DNA of 64,000 bases from Pachyseris speciosa (GCA_016490735.1 JAEMWC010001019.1:142501-206500), one strand, 5' to 3'; positions 38,410 through 51,495 are shown, numbered from the stretch's first letter. Translations and numbers: made by a program. The notes: generated from the letters alone by a model not told the origin.

Positions 38410-39850
38410 CCGGCTGGGAAATATATTACAAGGGTGTGTTACTTTTTCATGGTAACTGAAGAAAATATGTTACAAATCCCCTCGAGAACACTGTTTCGAT
38501 TCTGCTGTATCGGCGAAGCAAATCACTCGAGCTGATGTTCAAGCTGCTGAAGCTGTATGCTTTGTAACGGCCACAGTAATACAATTAACAAGATTTCGTG
38601 GTTAATACTATGATATCAAAATTCGAAGTGACCCATAAGTAGTACGCCAAATTTCAGCGAGTATATATCTCAGACTAATTGATCTTTATGCGGTTCAATT
38701 CAGTCGTGAGGATGTAGTTTTGGGCTCAAATATTACGGAGTAAAACCGCATTTTTTTCTTGGTGATATTGAACGAAAGTAACATACATATGACACTGATA
38801 TGATGCTCCTCAGCAGATGCGATGGCTACCGATGTAAAGCACTCAGTGAGTCATTTCGATCATACACCCACCTGCACAGTGTTCAGCCACTGGGAAAAGA
38901 AATGATTTGAGACTTATGTATTCCGCAGAAGCTACGGTTGTTTGTGTTTTCGTGCTGTACGATCGAGGACGGTCACGGTTGAATAACAATCGTTCGGCGA
39001 AGTGCTTCATTTCCGTCACGGAGATTGATCAATGCTTTTACGTGTATTTTGATAAGTTTTGATTGTGTGTTCTACAATACAATCTTGGACAATTCAAATG
39101 AGAAATTCACACCACCCCTCCCCCCCCCCCCCATTTCAATGAACGCGAATTCATCATTGATTTGGGGGAAGGGGGGGGGTTATTTCTCATTTTATTCTGT
39201 CTTAGCTTAGATTGTAGACCCCAGCCCAGTCTTAGCTACATTGTTTATCTTAGTTTTCATTGCTTTTGTAATCGTATACGTACGTTTCAGCCTCCACGCG
39301 CGAGTATTAAAAGCACAGTTAGAGTCCTTTTTTGCTATTGTTTCATAGACTTTCGTACAGTCTTGGTATCTTCCAGATCTTCGTTTTATATTCCACAGGC
39401 AACCTAACCCAAGTCCCAGTACAGTCGAACCGGAGGGGAGGGGGGAAGGGGTACTCCCGTAAATTTCGGATACGTGTCTTAACCCTATTTAAGGCTCAAA
39501 CCCGAAAAATGACACCCTCTTCACCCTATAAAATCGCTTTGCTAATACCGGTACTATAACGGATAGCAACCTCGTTCCAAGGGCTGTTCCTGACAAGATA
39601 ACAACTGACTCAGGGACCGTGCAGGGGGAGGGGCTGGGGGGGGGGTCCACTTTTCAACCGTAAATAGCGCTCCTGTAAAAAGTAAGTAATACTAAAATAA
39701 ATCGAAGTTAGTTTTCTATGTAACGTTTTACCGAAAACTGATTATTCTTGTTTTAAAACACCCCTTTTTTGGTTCTAAAAGTATATAAGTTTCACCACAC
39801 CAGTGCTAGTTTTAAATTTATATCCAGCCATTTCAGAGGACTTTAATTTA
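38410..39850. other. Intergenic, low-complexity patches
   Basis: C-run at 39119-39132 and G-run at 39163-39179 flank a short AT-rich spacer; G-rich stretches also at 39432-39450 and 39625-39642. No convincing exon. Confidence 0.4.
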
Positions 39851-41242
39851 AAAATCTTTCAGGGGAGCATACCCCCGGAACCCCCTAGTTGACTCATGCT
39901 GAAGCCAATCTCTGCTGAAATCAATCGACCCTAATAAAGCGGGTGGGTTAGATCGTATCTGTTCAAGAGACCAAAAACTGGCCTGTACCTCCGCTGTGCA
40001 AGGGCTGTTTGAGATCTGTATGAAGAGCATGGTAGATTCCCACTTCCCTTCCAGCTGGAAGAGATCCCTAGTGACCGCTGTTTTTAAGAAGAAAAGTAGG
40101 TTAGATGTTAACAACTATAGACCCATTTCCCTCTTAAGCATTCCTAGTAAAATTTTAGAAAGGCTGGTTTGCAGCTCACTTGACAATCACTTGAGGCTTT
40201 AGAAAGACTCCTTTTACACCTCACGGAAACCTGGAAATTAGCTTTTGATAGAGGTTTTAAAGTGGGTATTTTGTTTATAGATTTTAGGAAAGCCTTCGAT
40301 TGTGTGAACCACATTATTTTGGGAGAAAAATTAAAGGGTCTTGGAGTCACTGGAGATCTGTGGGTATGGGTGATGATTATTTACCAAGTAGAAGACAAAC
40401 AACACAAATCCTTGGTGAGTTTTCGGAATCTAAATTAGTGAAAATTGGGGTCCCTCAGGGCTCCTTGTTGGGCCCTAGACTTTTCACCACTTATGTAAAT
40501 GATCTCCCAGGTAGTATTAGGAGTGGTGAAGCGTTCATGTTCGCAGATGACACCACCATCTATACCACTGGTAGCTAAACCTATGAGGTTGTAATATCCC
40601 TTCAGGAGATCAGTTTGGATCAGCTACAATCTTGGTGTCTAAAGAATAGGCTAATTTTGCATGAGGGGAAAACTGATGTTTTAATTTTAGATACAAATCC
40701 TTTTATTGGCCCTCTGAAGCCCCTATTATGGGGAGATAAAATTATTCAATTTAGTTCTTCTTCTATATGCCTTGGGGTCACCATCGATAATCAGCTGTCC
40801 TTGGCCAAGCATATACAGTCTGTTTCCACATCCTTTAGCTCTAAAGTTAAAATGTTACGACGTATAAGTTTTTTATCTAGAGCGTCTCTGGAAACAATTT
40901 ATTATAAAACAGTTATCCCAAGCGTGCTATATGATCTAGCTGTGTTGGGCTCTTGCTCGGACCATTTATTGAAAGACCTAGAACAGATTCATCTTAGAGC
41001 TGCAAGACTCAGATTTATACTGAAATTGCCAAGAAACATGGATGATGAATGCTAAGTGGATGCCGCCGCATCCTAACTATCGCTCATAAAGATTTATATT
41101 TAGATGAAATAAATAGATTAGTTGTTAAGACCCCTTCCAGTTAAACCCTTAGGAATATTGATGTCTCTAGACCAAGGACAGAAATAGGACGTAGATCTTT
41201 TACGCATAGAGCAGCAGTCGCTTGGAACACGTTACCTGATGT

Positions 41243-41551
41243 AATTGTGTCAATAACAAAATGCTCGAATGTGATTGGTTCTTAACAGCCTTTATTTGTG
41301 TCTTAATTGGCTGCTTCAGGTCCAAACTGTCCGATTTGAGCTGTCCGATTACAAACATCTGTAATCGGACAGGCCAAATCGGACAGTTACCTTATTTGGG
41401 TATGTTGAGCAGTAGCTGCCAAGTTGTGTCAGTTGTCAATCTTCGCGCTTTGTAAAATAACAACCATTTCCGTTGGTTATTTTGTACAATATGTTTTACA
41501 ATTTAGAAAGTTGACCTCTAGAGTTTCTCGCATTTTGTTATCGACACAATT
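41243..41551. repeat. TIR element inserted in LINE
   Basis: Ends AATTGTGTCAATAACAAAAT and ATTTTGTTATCGACACAATT are inverted (22 bp with one mismatch). Inside are inverted CTGTCCGATT / AATCGGACAG motifs near 41329-41388. It interrupts the LINE C-terminal coding region. Confidence 0.85.
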
Positions 41552-41554
41552 AAT

Positions 41555-41636
41555 TAGTAATCGGACTTCGTGTCGTACAATTTAGGGGTAATCGTGCTCG
41601 TGATTTCAAATCAGCCTCGCGCTACGCGCTCGGCCA

Positions 41637-41681
<45 letters not shown>

Positions 41682-41811
41682 AGTCCTATTACCATTACTA
41701 ATCATACTCGTGATAAACAAATCGGACTCCCGCTGCGCGGTCGTCCGATTTTGTTATCACTCGTATGATTACAGACCGAATTGGACTCCACTCAGTCCTA
41801 TTACCATTACT
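41555..41811. repeat. Foldback family F1, copies c and d
   Basis: Two adjacent units each ending CTCCACTCAGTCCTATTACC (41672-41695, 41787-41810). The first is a full palindrome with centre GCGCTACGCGC, the second shorter with CCGCTGCGCGG. They sit directly beside the TIR element and are part of the same insertion in the LINE. Confidence 0.8.
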
Positions 41812-43337
41812 GATCAAACAACACGACAACCCTAAGACCTTTCAAAGGAAACTTCAAGCGATTAAAAATCTATTAAGGGATATCAATTTCCATAAAGAGT
41901 GCTCTGTAATTTACGATAAAGATCCAAATTTTAGGTATTTTTAACAATTTATTTTTTAGTCAATGATAGGTATTTTAAAAATTCTAAATAAGTCCTACTA
42001 TTGATGTAATTCTTAGATGATGTATGTTTAGCTAATGTATTGTAGATATTTCTTTGTATTGCTCTTAGCTACTTTAGCAGGTCCACATCAGCTGTCAGAT
42101 AGTTGCCAATTTTATTGTTTTATTGACCTGCTTTATCAAATAAAGTATTGTTGATTGATTGATAGGAAGCAAAAACTGATGTAAAAAGTTGGTACGACTG
42201 CGCTCTTTTCCTGCCACATGGATGGGTTTTTGATTTCTAGACCCTGTGATATTTTACAACTCTTCGTGGCATAAGCAATATACAGAAAAAAACAAACAAA
42301 CAAACAAACAAAAAAACAGAAAAAGAGCTCGAGAAATGTAGTAAACACTCACCTGCGACTCGTGTTTTTTACATTTCTCTCCTGTTCTCAAATGCCCGTC
42401 GTGTTTTATCACAGTAATACACGGCTTATATATATTAGACTTCTTTATTTGTTAATTATCATACGTAGTTCACCTGAATATTGATCATTGGAAATTAAAT
42501 ATGTTATAGAACCTGGGTCTCTATTTTCGGTTGGGATGGGGTTGTTGAGGGTAGGCTCGCTAATTTCGGAGGGCCTGTTATTTCCGGGGGGTCGCTACTT
42601 TTCGGGATTTAATTGCGCCCACAATTTTTTGACGATAATTTCGGGGAGTCTTTTCTTTCGCAAGTTTACGGTAGATGTTTAGCAGTTGTTGCCTCAGCCG
42701 GTCAACTGCGATTGCTTTTTCAGCGTTAATTTGTTAGTTACCTTTCTTTGGCATTTCCTCATTTACTGCTCATTCTTTCGTTCATTCGTAAGCCGGGCAA
42801 TGACAGTTGCAAGAGTTATCGAAGCATTCCAGCAAGAATGAAAACAAGAAGGAAAGAACTTGTCCACATATCTTCACTCAGTGTTTCCCTTGACATAACG
42901 TCCATAATCGAATCTGTGGTAGGAAATATTACTCAGCATGCGGGTATGGGGGATGATATTAATCCTGAGCTAAATGAGCTTTTAAAATGTCTCTACACAA
43001 TATTGATTTTCGAATGTATTTGGTGTCTAGATGGTGCTAAAGTAATTTTGGAGCTAGTTGCCGTCATCAAGGCCTGATATAGACGCAATAACTTCTTGTA
43101 GACTTTTTTTTAGAATCGAACCTACGACTAATGCTGTTTTACTTGCCTTTCTTGCTTGTTTAGATTTTGCTCTTTAGAGGAAGGAAGAATGTTACACGTT
43201 TATTTAAAAATATATAAGACCATATAATTGTATCGTATTTACAAATTTTCAGGCTTGTTCTTAACATATTCTAAAACTTTTGCAAATTGCAGCTACACTA
43301 TTCTTAGTAAATATATTCTTATAAAAAAGACTGTATC

Positions 43338-43876
43338 TCAAAGCGGATGTTGGTTTGCACTGTCCTGTAATAGTCTTCGAAAACATCCATTTGGGTGAGG
43401 ATCTCCATACCATCTCCTCCACATAAATTCTTGCAGGTACTCCATCAAAAAGTCAGGATTTGTATTACCCTTCATCAATTTAAACTTCTCTTTCGCTGTG
43501 CACCAGTTACTTTCAGCATTTTGTGTGTGGACGCCTGTGACTGGATCGACAAAGTGCAGAGAATGGTTCACTGATCCGTGTTGCAAACCCAGTCTTCTTT
43601 GTAGCTGTCGATATGCTGCCCACTGGTCGGTGTGCACTATTGAACCAAGTTGAACTTTCCGTCGAATTATGGCCAAAAGTGTAGCCGCTTTACGTCACCT
43701 AACGAGCTGTAAGTATGGTAAGCTGGTGTGTATTGCGTATCGAACAATCCTAGCACCCATCTCTCTCTTCTAGCGCGGCGTCCTCGGGCGGGTTTTGTCG
43801 GTTCCCTTTTTTGGTTTGGCCATGGTGATTTTACTTGATTGCGTCTTGCCAAAATGTAACCTGCGATCAGGCCCAA
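43338..43876 (-). pseudogene. Merlin-type (IS1016/ISXO2-like) transposase remnant
   Basis: Two frames: 43876-43667 has GRRARRERWVLGLF, and after a frameshift 43676-43338 has HTDQWAAYRQL, VNHSLHFVDPVTGVHTQNAE, SNWCTAKEKFKLM and YLQEFMWRRWYG. The order D..W.AY, VNHS..FVDP..G.HT...E..W and FL.E..WR matches the DDE core of Merlin transposases. The first catalytic Asp region is not seen, so it is N-terminally damaged. Confidence 0.75.
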
Positions 43877-43938
43877 TTAAAGCATCGCTCTTATGTCCTC
43901 TTATGCCGGCGCTCGCTACAATTGGGCCTGATACAAAG
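43855..43938. repeat. Hairpin with GATCAGGC ends, copy 1
   Basis: AACCTGCGATCAGGCCCAAT and ATTGGGCCTGATAC are inverted around a short loop. The same terminal motifs recur at 47053-47117. Confidence 0.6.
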
Positions 43939-43989
43939 TCTCACGGGAGTCTGTGGCTTCGTCCAGAATTTGGACGAAATCTGATTGGC

Positions 43990-45220
43990 TGATTCAATAA
44001 CCGGAAGTCACTAAGAGGCGTGTTCGCGAGGCTCTCGCGAAATCCTTCGCGACTGAGTCGCCATTACGGACAATGAGTAATCTCAAGTTCTTTTTAGTTT
44101 TATAACACAAAACAACAGAGCCTTTCTATTTTCATGTAAATTAGCGGAGAGGGAAAAGTTTATTAGCTTTGCTTTTGATGTACATACTGGAATCACTTAA
44201 AAGATTCGCGGAATGATCTTCATGAAGAATGATAAAGACGAAGCGTTCTGACGAGTTCCCTCTGTTATTCCTCTATTTCGAACGTTATCTTTCGTGTTTG
44301 TGAAAGCCTGACAACGGTATAAAGACTTGGAAGCTGGCTGGTTTCTATTCAAGAACAATTCAACGAGAAGCAAGACACATCGAAGCTCAGCTGATAAGTA
44401 CAAGATCATAGACACGTTGGTTTCAGTGTTAGGATGCGAGAGTACTCCTATTCTATAGACAAACATTTTGAAAGCTTTTAATGTAAGTTCTTTTAAATTT
44501 GTTTTGTACCATTCTTTTACGGCCGTAAAGTTAATAAATTATCATTCGCATGTAGGTTCGCCTCTGGAACAACAACTAAAACACTGTTGAGTAATTCACA
44601 CCACCAATAATAAAGTTTTTCTTATTAGGGAGTAATAAAATACATGTGTCTTGATATGAAAAAAAAAAAAAAAAACATAAATAGCGGAATGACCGGCCAT
44701 AGAAAGAGTTCGATGGAAGGGCTTTAGGAACTTCACAGTGGACGTCAGTCTCTCCAGATTAAATTTAAGCTTAAATTGAATATTTGTCAATTTTTACACT
44801 TAACAAAATTTCGTGAGGAGAGCATAAAAGTGCCAATTATCTTGTTGATAGTAATACATTTAACTCAGAAAAACCAGTGAATTATTTGAAACCCCAGCGT
44901 AAATTGTAGCAAGAGAAATCTACATGAGAATTATAGAGGAAATAAATTGAATAGAGCTTAGAGGAGTACATTGTTGTTGTTGTTGTTGTTGAATGACAAG
45001 GTCATTGACATCCTCCACAAAAATGTAAAACATGACTGAACTCCCATTGCAAAAATTCTCAGTGCAAGGTGCAGTAGTTTGAAATGCACCACAAAGACTG
45101 TTGTACTACATAAGCAGTACAGGCCTTTGTTGAGTTAATGAAAGATTAACCTGATGAAAGCTAGATGTCCTTATAGTTACTCCTCCTGTACCAAGTTGTT
45201 TCTCCATTCAGTTGATGAAT
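43990..45220. other. Intergenic
   Basis: No supported gene. Contains a T/A homopolymer (A run at 44660-44675) and a (TTG)n tract near 44970-44991. Confidence 0.4.
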
Positions 45221-45224
45221 TACA

Positions 45225-45700
45225 GAATAACAGCATACTGCCCACCACTGGACTGCTGAGGAACAGGTCGCTGGTTTGAATCCCAGATCAAACCATGGTG
45301 TTAATTAAAATAATTGTTTGGATCAAGCTGGCTGGGTTCTCAACATCTGTCTCAGGTCAGATGATCAGGTCATTGGTTAGTGAGATTATAGTCTACAGTA
45401 TTGGCCTTTTCACCCTCACACGTAATTTAAACATGAAGGGTACATAAAAGAACCTACACACTTGATGAAAAGAGTAGGCGGCATAGTTCCCGAATTCTGT
45501 GCTCTGTCTTAACATACATCTCAGGGTCAAGGTTGGGTGGTAGACCAACCACCTGTTCCCAGAGGCCTTATGACTGACTGATAACATAGCAAATATCTCT
45601 CAAGGGAATGTGCCACCCCCTGAGCTGATCTTTTTGGGATTTTTCCCAATAGTGATTTCAGAACCATTTTCAGTGAAAAATGTAGGTATTGCATTTGGAA
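45225..45700 (+). repeat. SINE-like element
   Basis: GGTCGCTGGTTTGAATCCCA near 45267 is a good Pol III B box; a plausible A box lies about 30-40 bases upstream. The body contains no ORF of note. Boundaries are uncertain. Confidence 0.4.
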
Positions 45701-47052
45701 ATCCAATGGCTTGTTTCCCTTTTCCCCCTCACTGTTAAAAAAACCTGTTGGCAAGAAGATGCTTGGCTTCCCCCTTAGCGAGGAGTGCTAATACCTAGGC
45801 AAAAAAATGCAAGAGTAAATAGGTGTATTTAGAGTGCTGGTAATTTTATTCCATCTGAAGAACAAGCTTAAAGCATCTAAAAAGTCTCGCAGCATCCCCT
45901 TCCCTTATTGCATCATTTAGATTTAGAATAAAGAAACCAAACTGCAGTCTACTGGTGTGTTAATTGTAGATGAAATCTTCTTTGGTATTTTCATTTGCAA
46001 TGTCTTCATCATTTGATGGTATTTGTGGATAACCATCTTTAGTGGTCTCATGCCTATACACAGTAGATAAATTGGGTAATCCATATATTTACTACTACTG
46101 TTTCTTCTCAGTCATGGTCAGCATGCAAAGAAAACAATGGGTTGGAATTATCCAATTGCCCTTCAGGCTAGTTGATTCTACATTTCACTGAATCAATGAT
46201 CACAGGTTCATGCTACACTTAAAAATTTCAGATATTATTCCAGTGGATAATTAGCCAACCAGCGTATACATGTAAATACCTCTAATCCACTGAATAAAGT
46301 TATGTATCAAATCATGAAGCCTCTGATAAACAGCTAAAAAAGTGATTAATAAAAATGGCTCCTTAGAGAGCCAAGCACTTGAGGAAAAATCGTATTTTTG
46401 GTATCCCAGTGAATGAATTCAATAACAGTGCACCACCACAATGCAGCTTTTTAGTGATGCTGCAAAATTTGTTTTATAGATTAAATTACATTAAAAGAAT
46501 ACAACAAGGCCGGTCTGCATTTATTCATTTGTTCAAATTAAAGGTAGGCGAGCTTCAAAAGCTAAAACTTAATAAAGGAGTGAACGGTAAAATCCCGTTT
46601 TTCCACAACTCAAATAGAACAACACTCTCGACTCTACTAAAAAAATTCTTTACTATTGTATTTCGAGGGGAAGACGAGAAATACATCGACAATAGTAATT
46701 CACCTGATCTTCCTTCAGCCGAATCATCAGTGGTGCTTTACTACCCACAAAAAGATATCAGCATCACATAGTCATTGGAAACACATATCGTCTTTCCCAG
46801 CGTTTATAAAATTTGTTATGTGCGCTTACTTTGGGACCAAAACCGCAACCTTTTCCCAAGAACAATGAATGATGTAGGACAAGACGTTCCCAAAACAAAA
46901 ATGGCGTCTTCCTCATTCCACATCACTTCACGCGCGAGAGCTCGCGAGTATCGCGTAACGGAAGTAATTTTGATTGGCTGATTTTGAAACATGTCAATCA
47001 ATCAAAAAAGTGGGCGGTAGACGTTCCGTGGAAGACTTGTATCAGGCTCTAT

Positions 47053-47117
47053 TTTTCGTTTCGCCTTTCCCGCGGGAAAGGTTTACCAGCGAAACGAAAA
47101 TAGAGCCTGATCGCAGG
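47053..47117. repeat. Hairpin with GATCAGGC ends, copy 2
   Basis: ATCAGGCTCTATTTTTCG and CGAAAATAGAGCCTGAT are inverted around CCCGCGGG; followed by CGCAGGTTAGCC as at copy 1 (reverse). Confidence 0.7.
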
Positions 47118-47262
47118 TTAGCCAAAATGCGAAACATTTCCCGACCAAACTCTTCTGATATGCCAATAATAAGCGTACCAAAAAGGTTTGATTAGGTGTA
47201 ATGGTCACTTAAGAAGTCTTAGGATTAGCTGCTGATTGTTTACTTGTAGAACTGTTCATTAG

Positions 47263-47370
47263 CCTGGTTGCGAGAGGGTTTTTTTCTTTTCGTCTTTCGG
47301 TGGGAAGCTGCGATTGTGATTAGGGAAGCCACGAAAACAAACAAAAAAACCTCTGGCACCCAGGGTACCT
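47263..47370. repeat. Imperfect foldback, ~105 bp
   Basis: AGCCTGGTTGCGAGAGGG and CCTCTGGCACCCAGGGT with T7/A7 runs inside are inverted. Confidence 0.5.
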
Positions 47371-47895
47371 GTTTATACAACAGATTTTAGGTATTACAGA
47401 AGAGAAGAAACACTCATCAGCTGTTATATTTCCAGTTCAGCTGTTATATTTCCAGGCAGCAATCTTGACCGGTAGCGAGTCGTCTAAATAAAACTGAAAC
47501 CGAGAGCTATCTAATTGTTTAAACAATAACCCCAAAACAGTAATAAAAATATTTCTCCTTAAATCATTTCTAATTGAGTAGTCTCTGTGCTGCCCTCTGT
47601 TTGTCTTACAGTGTGTATCCCGGGCAAGACATGAGCTACTTACCTTTGACTTGTGATTGAATTTTGACTCATTAATTTGAATAATGACACCTGGTCCACC
47701 AAGCATTGGAATTGGATGCAAAATCAACGCACTTCATGCAACTTCTCGACATTGTCTAGCCAGTTTTATGAGAATTTTACGTGAAGCAATCCCCTCTAAA
47801 GACATTACTCTCAATGAATCCCTCTGTGCCCATTTCCAAAGAAACTGTATGTGTTGTTGTAATGCTAATTGTAAGAATAGGTGTAAATAATGAAG

Positions 47896-47897
<2 letters not shown>

Positions 47898-47933
<36 letters not shown>
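47898..47933. repeat. (GTT)n microsatellite
   Basis: Simple repeat; the poly-Cys and poly-Asn ORFs across it are artefacts. Confidence 0.95.
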
Positions 47934-48489
47934 GATATTCTGCTAGCTTCAAAAAATGACCCTGCTCTGACAGATCTGCATGAACAGCTTGCATCGGTGG
48001 CACTTCCTGGTTAAGTAAAACGTGATTTTAGTACAGGATGACCAGATCTCTTTTTCACGCCCGTCGGCTTTGCGGCTGGGGTATATATTCCAAAAACAAC
48101 GTAATCTGCTGTTTATTCAACCAGGGGAAGAAAATATATAGATCGTTTTCTCAAAAACATGTCCACAAAGAACCGTGTCAATACTTCGAACCAAATCACC
48201 CATAATGCAATTTGGAAAAAGCGAGAGAGAAGAACAAGAAAATGAAGATAAGGGAGTGGGGGAAAAAATTAAAAGGCTGATATTCCATTCAATTTTTATA
48301 TATCGTCTACTTTGGAGATATAAGAACCTTTTCTGTGGGAACAGTATGGCTGAAATTGATACAACGTAACAAGACTGAGACTAAGAGAAAAAGTATTTCT
48401 ATTCAGTTCTGCGTGCGTTTTTGTATTACTTACTGTACCTTGACAAGGTTTTCCGTGTCAAGTTCGCCTTTTCACAGTTATTGTGCGTG

Positions 48490-48660
48490 GTTCAGTTACA
48501 GTCGCACCTGTATATAACGGCCCTGTATTAAGTGGTCACCCTCTACGAAGCGGCTAGTTTTCAAAGTTCCGATTTTTCGCTTATACAAACGCTTTATTTG
48601 ATACCTGTATTAGGTGGCCACCTCTTTTAAAGGACCGCCGGGCCACCCTGTGGCAGTCCT
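48490..48660. repeat. Diverged repeat with CCTGTATTA-GTGGTCACC motif
   Basis: CCTGTATTAAGTGGTCACCC near 48522 recurs as CCTGTATTAGGTGGCCACCT near 48605. Looks like an old dispersed repeat; family not identified. Confidence 0.4.
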
Positions 48661-51185
48661 ATGTTTGTCTGTCTTTGTTTTTGTTACCTATATTAACCGG
48701 AAACTAAGCCACATGACATTTCATGCGCCACCATGTTTGTTGTGAGTTTTGCAAACTTGAAATATCGCGTGCTTTCTCGCGACCCCTCGGGTGATCGCGT
48801 GATGCGTAGCGGTGAAGTGCTTAAAAATAACCCATTGACTACCAGCCGTTTTTACGTTTTCGGAGTGATTTTCCCACCTATAAAAGATCCATAGCATTTC
48901 GCGACTCTTTATTTTAACTACCATGGAAAAGTGGTGCTGTCCTAAGGCACTGGAGGCTCAAGGTTTCTGAAAACGTCATTCTGACGTAGCTATTTTTCAA
49001 TCGTGGAGCTACAACAACGGCCCAAGTTCGGTTTGCTTGCGATTTTTGCTAAGTTTACAGCCATTTTTCATCTTTAGTGGCTGCCTGATGAGCATCATTA
49101 ACCGTGACGGTAGCTAAGAGTCTACTTTCTCAAAGAATCGAGCAAGGTGATGTACTTTGTTGTCGAATTTGGTTTGTTACTCGACGAACTGGGAATTTGG
49201 CCGGTCGGACACTTAGTACCTTTGGGACTCGACTATTGACCTACCGCCGCGTATTTTGGAATTTGTGAGCACTGAAGATGACCACAAGCAGGAAATTTGG
49301 GCGGTAGGTCGGAGTGGCTGTAGACTTAGTTTATATGTGAAAGAACTGGGGGAAGAAACGGGCTTTTTAAAAAAAAAAAATTCTCGTTATTTCCCAGCAT
49401 GCAATGCGGTCGAGATGTTGAAAATGGCGGAAAGGCCCGAATGCACTGGAACAAAAGGCTGTATCTAAGCTCGGGGGAAGAATATGAACAAAAAAAGTCA
49501 TTTCTAAGCTAGAACAAGGACTTAATTTTGTTATGATGGTTGAAGTTTGGTTTTTTCGACGATGATTTCTTAAAAAAAGGTAAAGGCAAAAAGGGGCATT
49601 TTCGTCGCTTCTCTTTGACGTTAAAAACGGTCAGTTTCGCTCTTGTCCAAACTCGAAAGGCCATATTTGGTAAAAATCGCTACGTTTCTTGCATTTATTG
49701 GATATCCAAATTTAAAGGACATTCCATTTCGTGCTCACAACTGACAATTAAGGCAATATTCGTGCGATTGAGAAAGTTGCAATGTTTTGAAGCATGGCAG
49801 TCTTGTGCGGCCGGTTTCGGCCGGTGTAGGAGTCAATGGGTTAACTATCCTTCGTGTAAACTCGGATTAAGCCGGTAAAACCGGTCTGTGATGGGAGAAA
49901 ATGATGAAGTACTAGGACCAGTAGGGGAGGGACGGGATAATTATGACGGCTCCTACAAAATTGATACAAGTAAGTGAAAAGAAAAAGAAAGTCCAATTCT
50001 TTTATGTCAACTATATTTCCTTTCTACAAGAACCAATAAAAAATGCTTATATTAAAATGGGAGTCGTGATAAAAAATCTGTGCAAGATATAAACACTGTG
50101 CAAAGCTCACTGAATCATGCTCAGGCGGAAAATCAGTGAGCTCTTGAAAATGCTTACCGGTCTATAAATTTTCAGCCTTACTTCTTTGTAATTTAGAAAT
50201 TTAGAATAGGCTCTATTCGGATGGGTTAACGAAGCCAGTTTGGCTAGGGGAAAATTCTAGAAAAGTGGAAAGCCATAAACTAAGAAAAGAAGCTAAAGCG
50301 GAGATTGATTATCTAAATTCTGCCGAATGAGATAAACAACTTTTTGAAAAACAAGCAAGGTCGCAAGTAAACGAAACTTCAACAATATTTTGTCCATAAT
50401 ACTCGCCTTTAACAAGCAAGAAAAGCCTTTGATTCCCCCACTGATCTTGCCTTTTACATTACAGCGGCTAATAAGCAACGATTTCTACCTCTGAGAGCGG
50501 AAATGTTGAAATTTCTCGTGATTTCTCGCTTCGCCTTCGTTATGTAAAACATTTTGCGGATCGCCGAACAGCGGTCCGTCCGTATGGTAAAAAACCGCGG
50601 GAAAACCGGACGCGGTATGACTCATCCGTGAGAGAGTAGTAACATCTATTTTGGAAAAGGCGCCAGGTGGCCTGAACTTACCGGGCCCGGCATTAAAGCA
50701 TAATCAACAAACTGTAAGTCCTCCATTTTGATTTGTTTCTCTGCTTTTTCATCCGATTAGCGAGTTAATCCACCTCGCTAGGTGTGTTAAATTTAATAAC
50801 CCTTAGTTTAATCCTTGGATAGTGCTAATTGAGCTTCGAGGAACACAATTTAATCGAAGGATAAATTTATAATTTAATCGTAGGTTAGCGCTAATCGGCT
50901 TTCGAACAACCAGGGCCAGGAAAGACTGGTTTAATACCACCTTTATTGAGAAGCAGAGGTTTAACCTGGTTATGGACTTTTCGCATTCAAGGTTGACTGT
51001 ATTTATTTAATATTTTTACAAGTTTTTGACGTTAGCTGTTTTGATTTACCCCCCTAGATCCGCCCCAGGGTTCAAAGTCGGTCAAAATCCCATACTTTTA
51101 CTGTAATTTTAGCCGCGTTTGCACCCCAGTTAATATATATGGCGCCAACAACCGTGGAACCATCTACGGTGTATGATGTATGTTT
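48661..51185. other. Intergenic, nothing supported
   Basis: Only short ORFs without domain signals. An inverted pair GACCTACCGCC / GGCGGTAGGTC at 49239 and 49301 is the only structure noted. Confidence 0.35.
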
Positions 51186-51495
51186 TCGTTGCTAGAAGAA
51201 ATTGATCTGTTCGGATTCCTTAGCTGAAATTTTAGTTGCCCGAAAATGTTAGGCAACAAAATTTTCCTTTGCGAAAATTCTAGCTGAAATGAACTTTCTA
51301 GGGAACTATTTTCTTTCCGAAAATGCTAGGTGACGTTTCTGACTGCCAAAAACAGCAAATATGGCCCTTCCGAACAGGTCGGGGGCTATTATTTCCCCAT
51401 TGCGAATATTTTCAGTTACGAAAATCCGAGTGCACTCTTAAACTACCCTCCACCGAACAGGTATCTACCGAAACTTGTCGTTGGGTGCCCCTGGT
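51186..51495. repeat. Dispersed repeat related to 57.39-kb element (5'-truncated)
   Basis: Shares long stretches with 57493-57836, including CCGAAAATGCTAG, CTGCCAAAAACAGCAA, GAAAATCCGAGTGCACTCTT and the right end CTTGTCGTTGGGTGCCCCTG. The left TIR is missing. About 75-80% similar by eye. Confidence 0.75.

Larger units (their letters stand above)
39910..42163 (+). mobile_element. LINE remnant (RT), split by nested insertion
   Basis: RT pieces in several frames between 39920 and 41060: VNNYRPISLLSIPSKILERL, DFRKAFDCVNH (near 40275), GVPQGSLLGPRLF, MFADDTTIY, then the C-terminal part, followed by EIGRRSFTHRAAVAWNTLP near 41183-41240. The C-terminus resumes at about 41820 (PKTFKRKLQAIKNLLRDINF) to a stop near 41942 after a 0.57-kb insertion. 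3' tail TTGATTGATTGATA at 42150-42163. Several frameshifts and stops. Confidence 0.85.

Noticed and set aside
44197..44466. 89-residue minus-strand ORF
   Set aside because: No recognisable family; composition does not stand out.
46379..46771. 130-residue plus-strand ORF
   Set aside because: No domain, no signal peptide, no splice context; likely chance.
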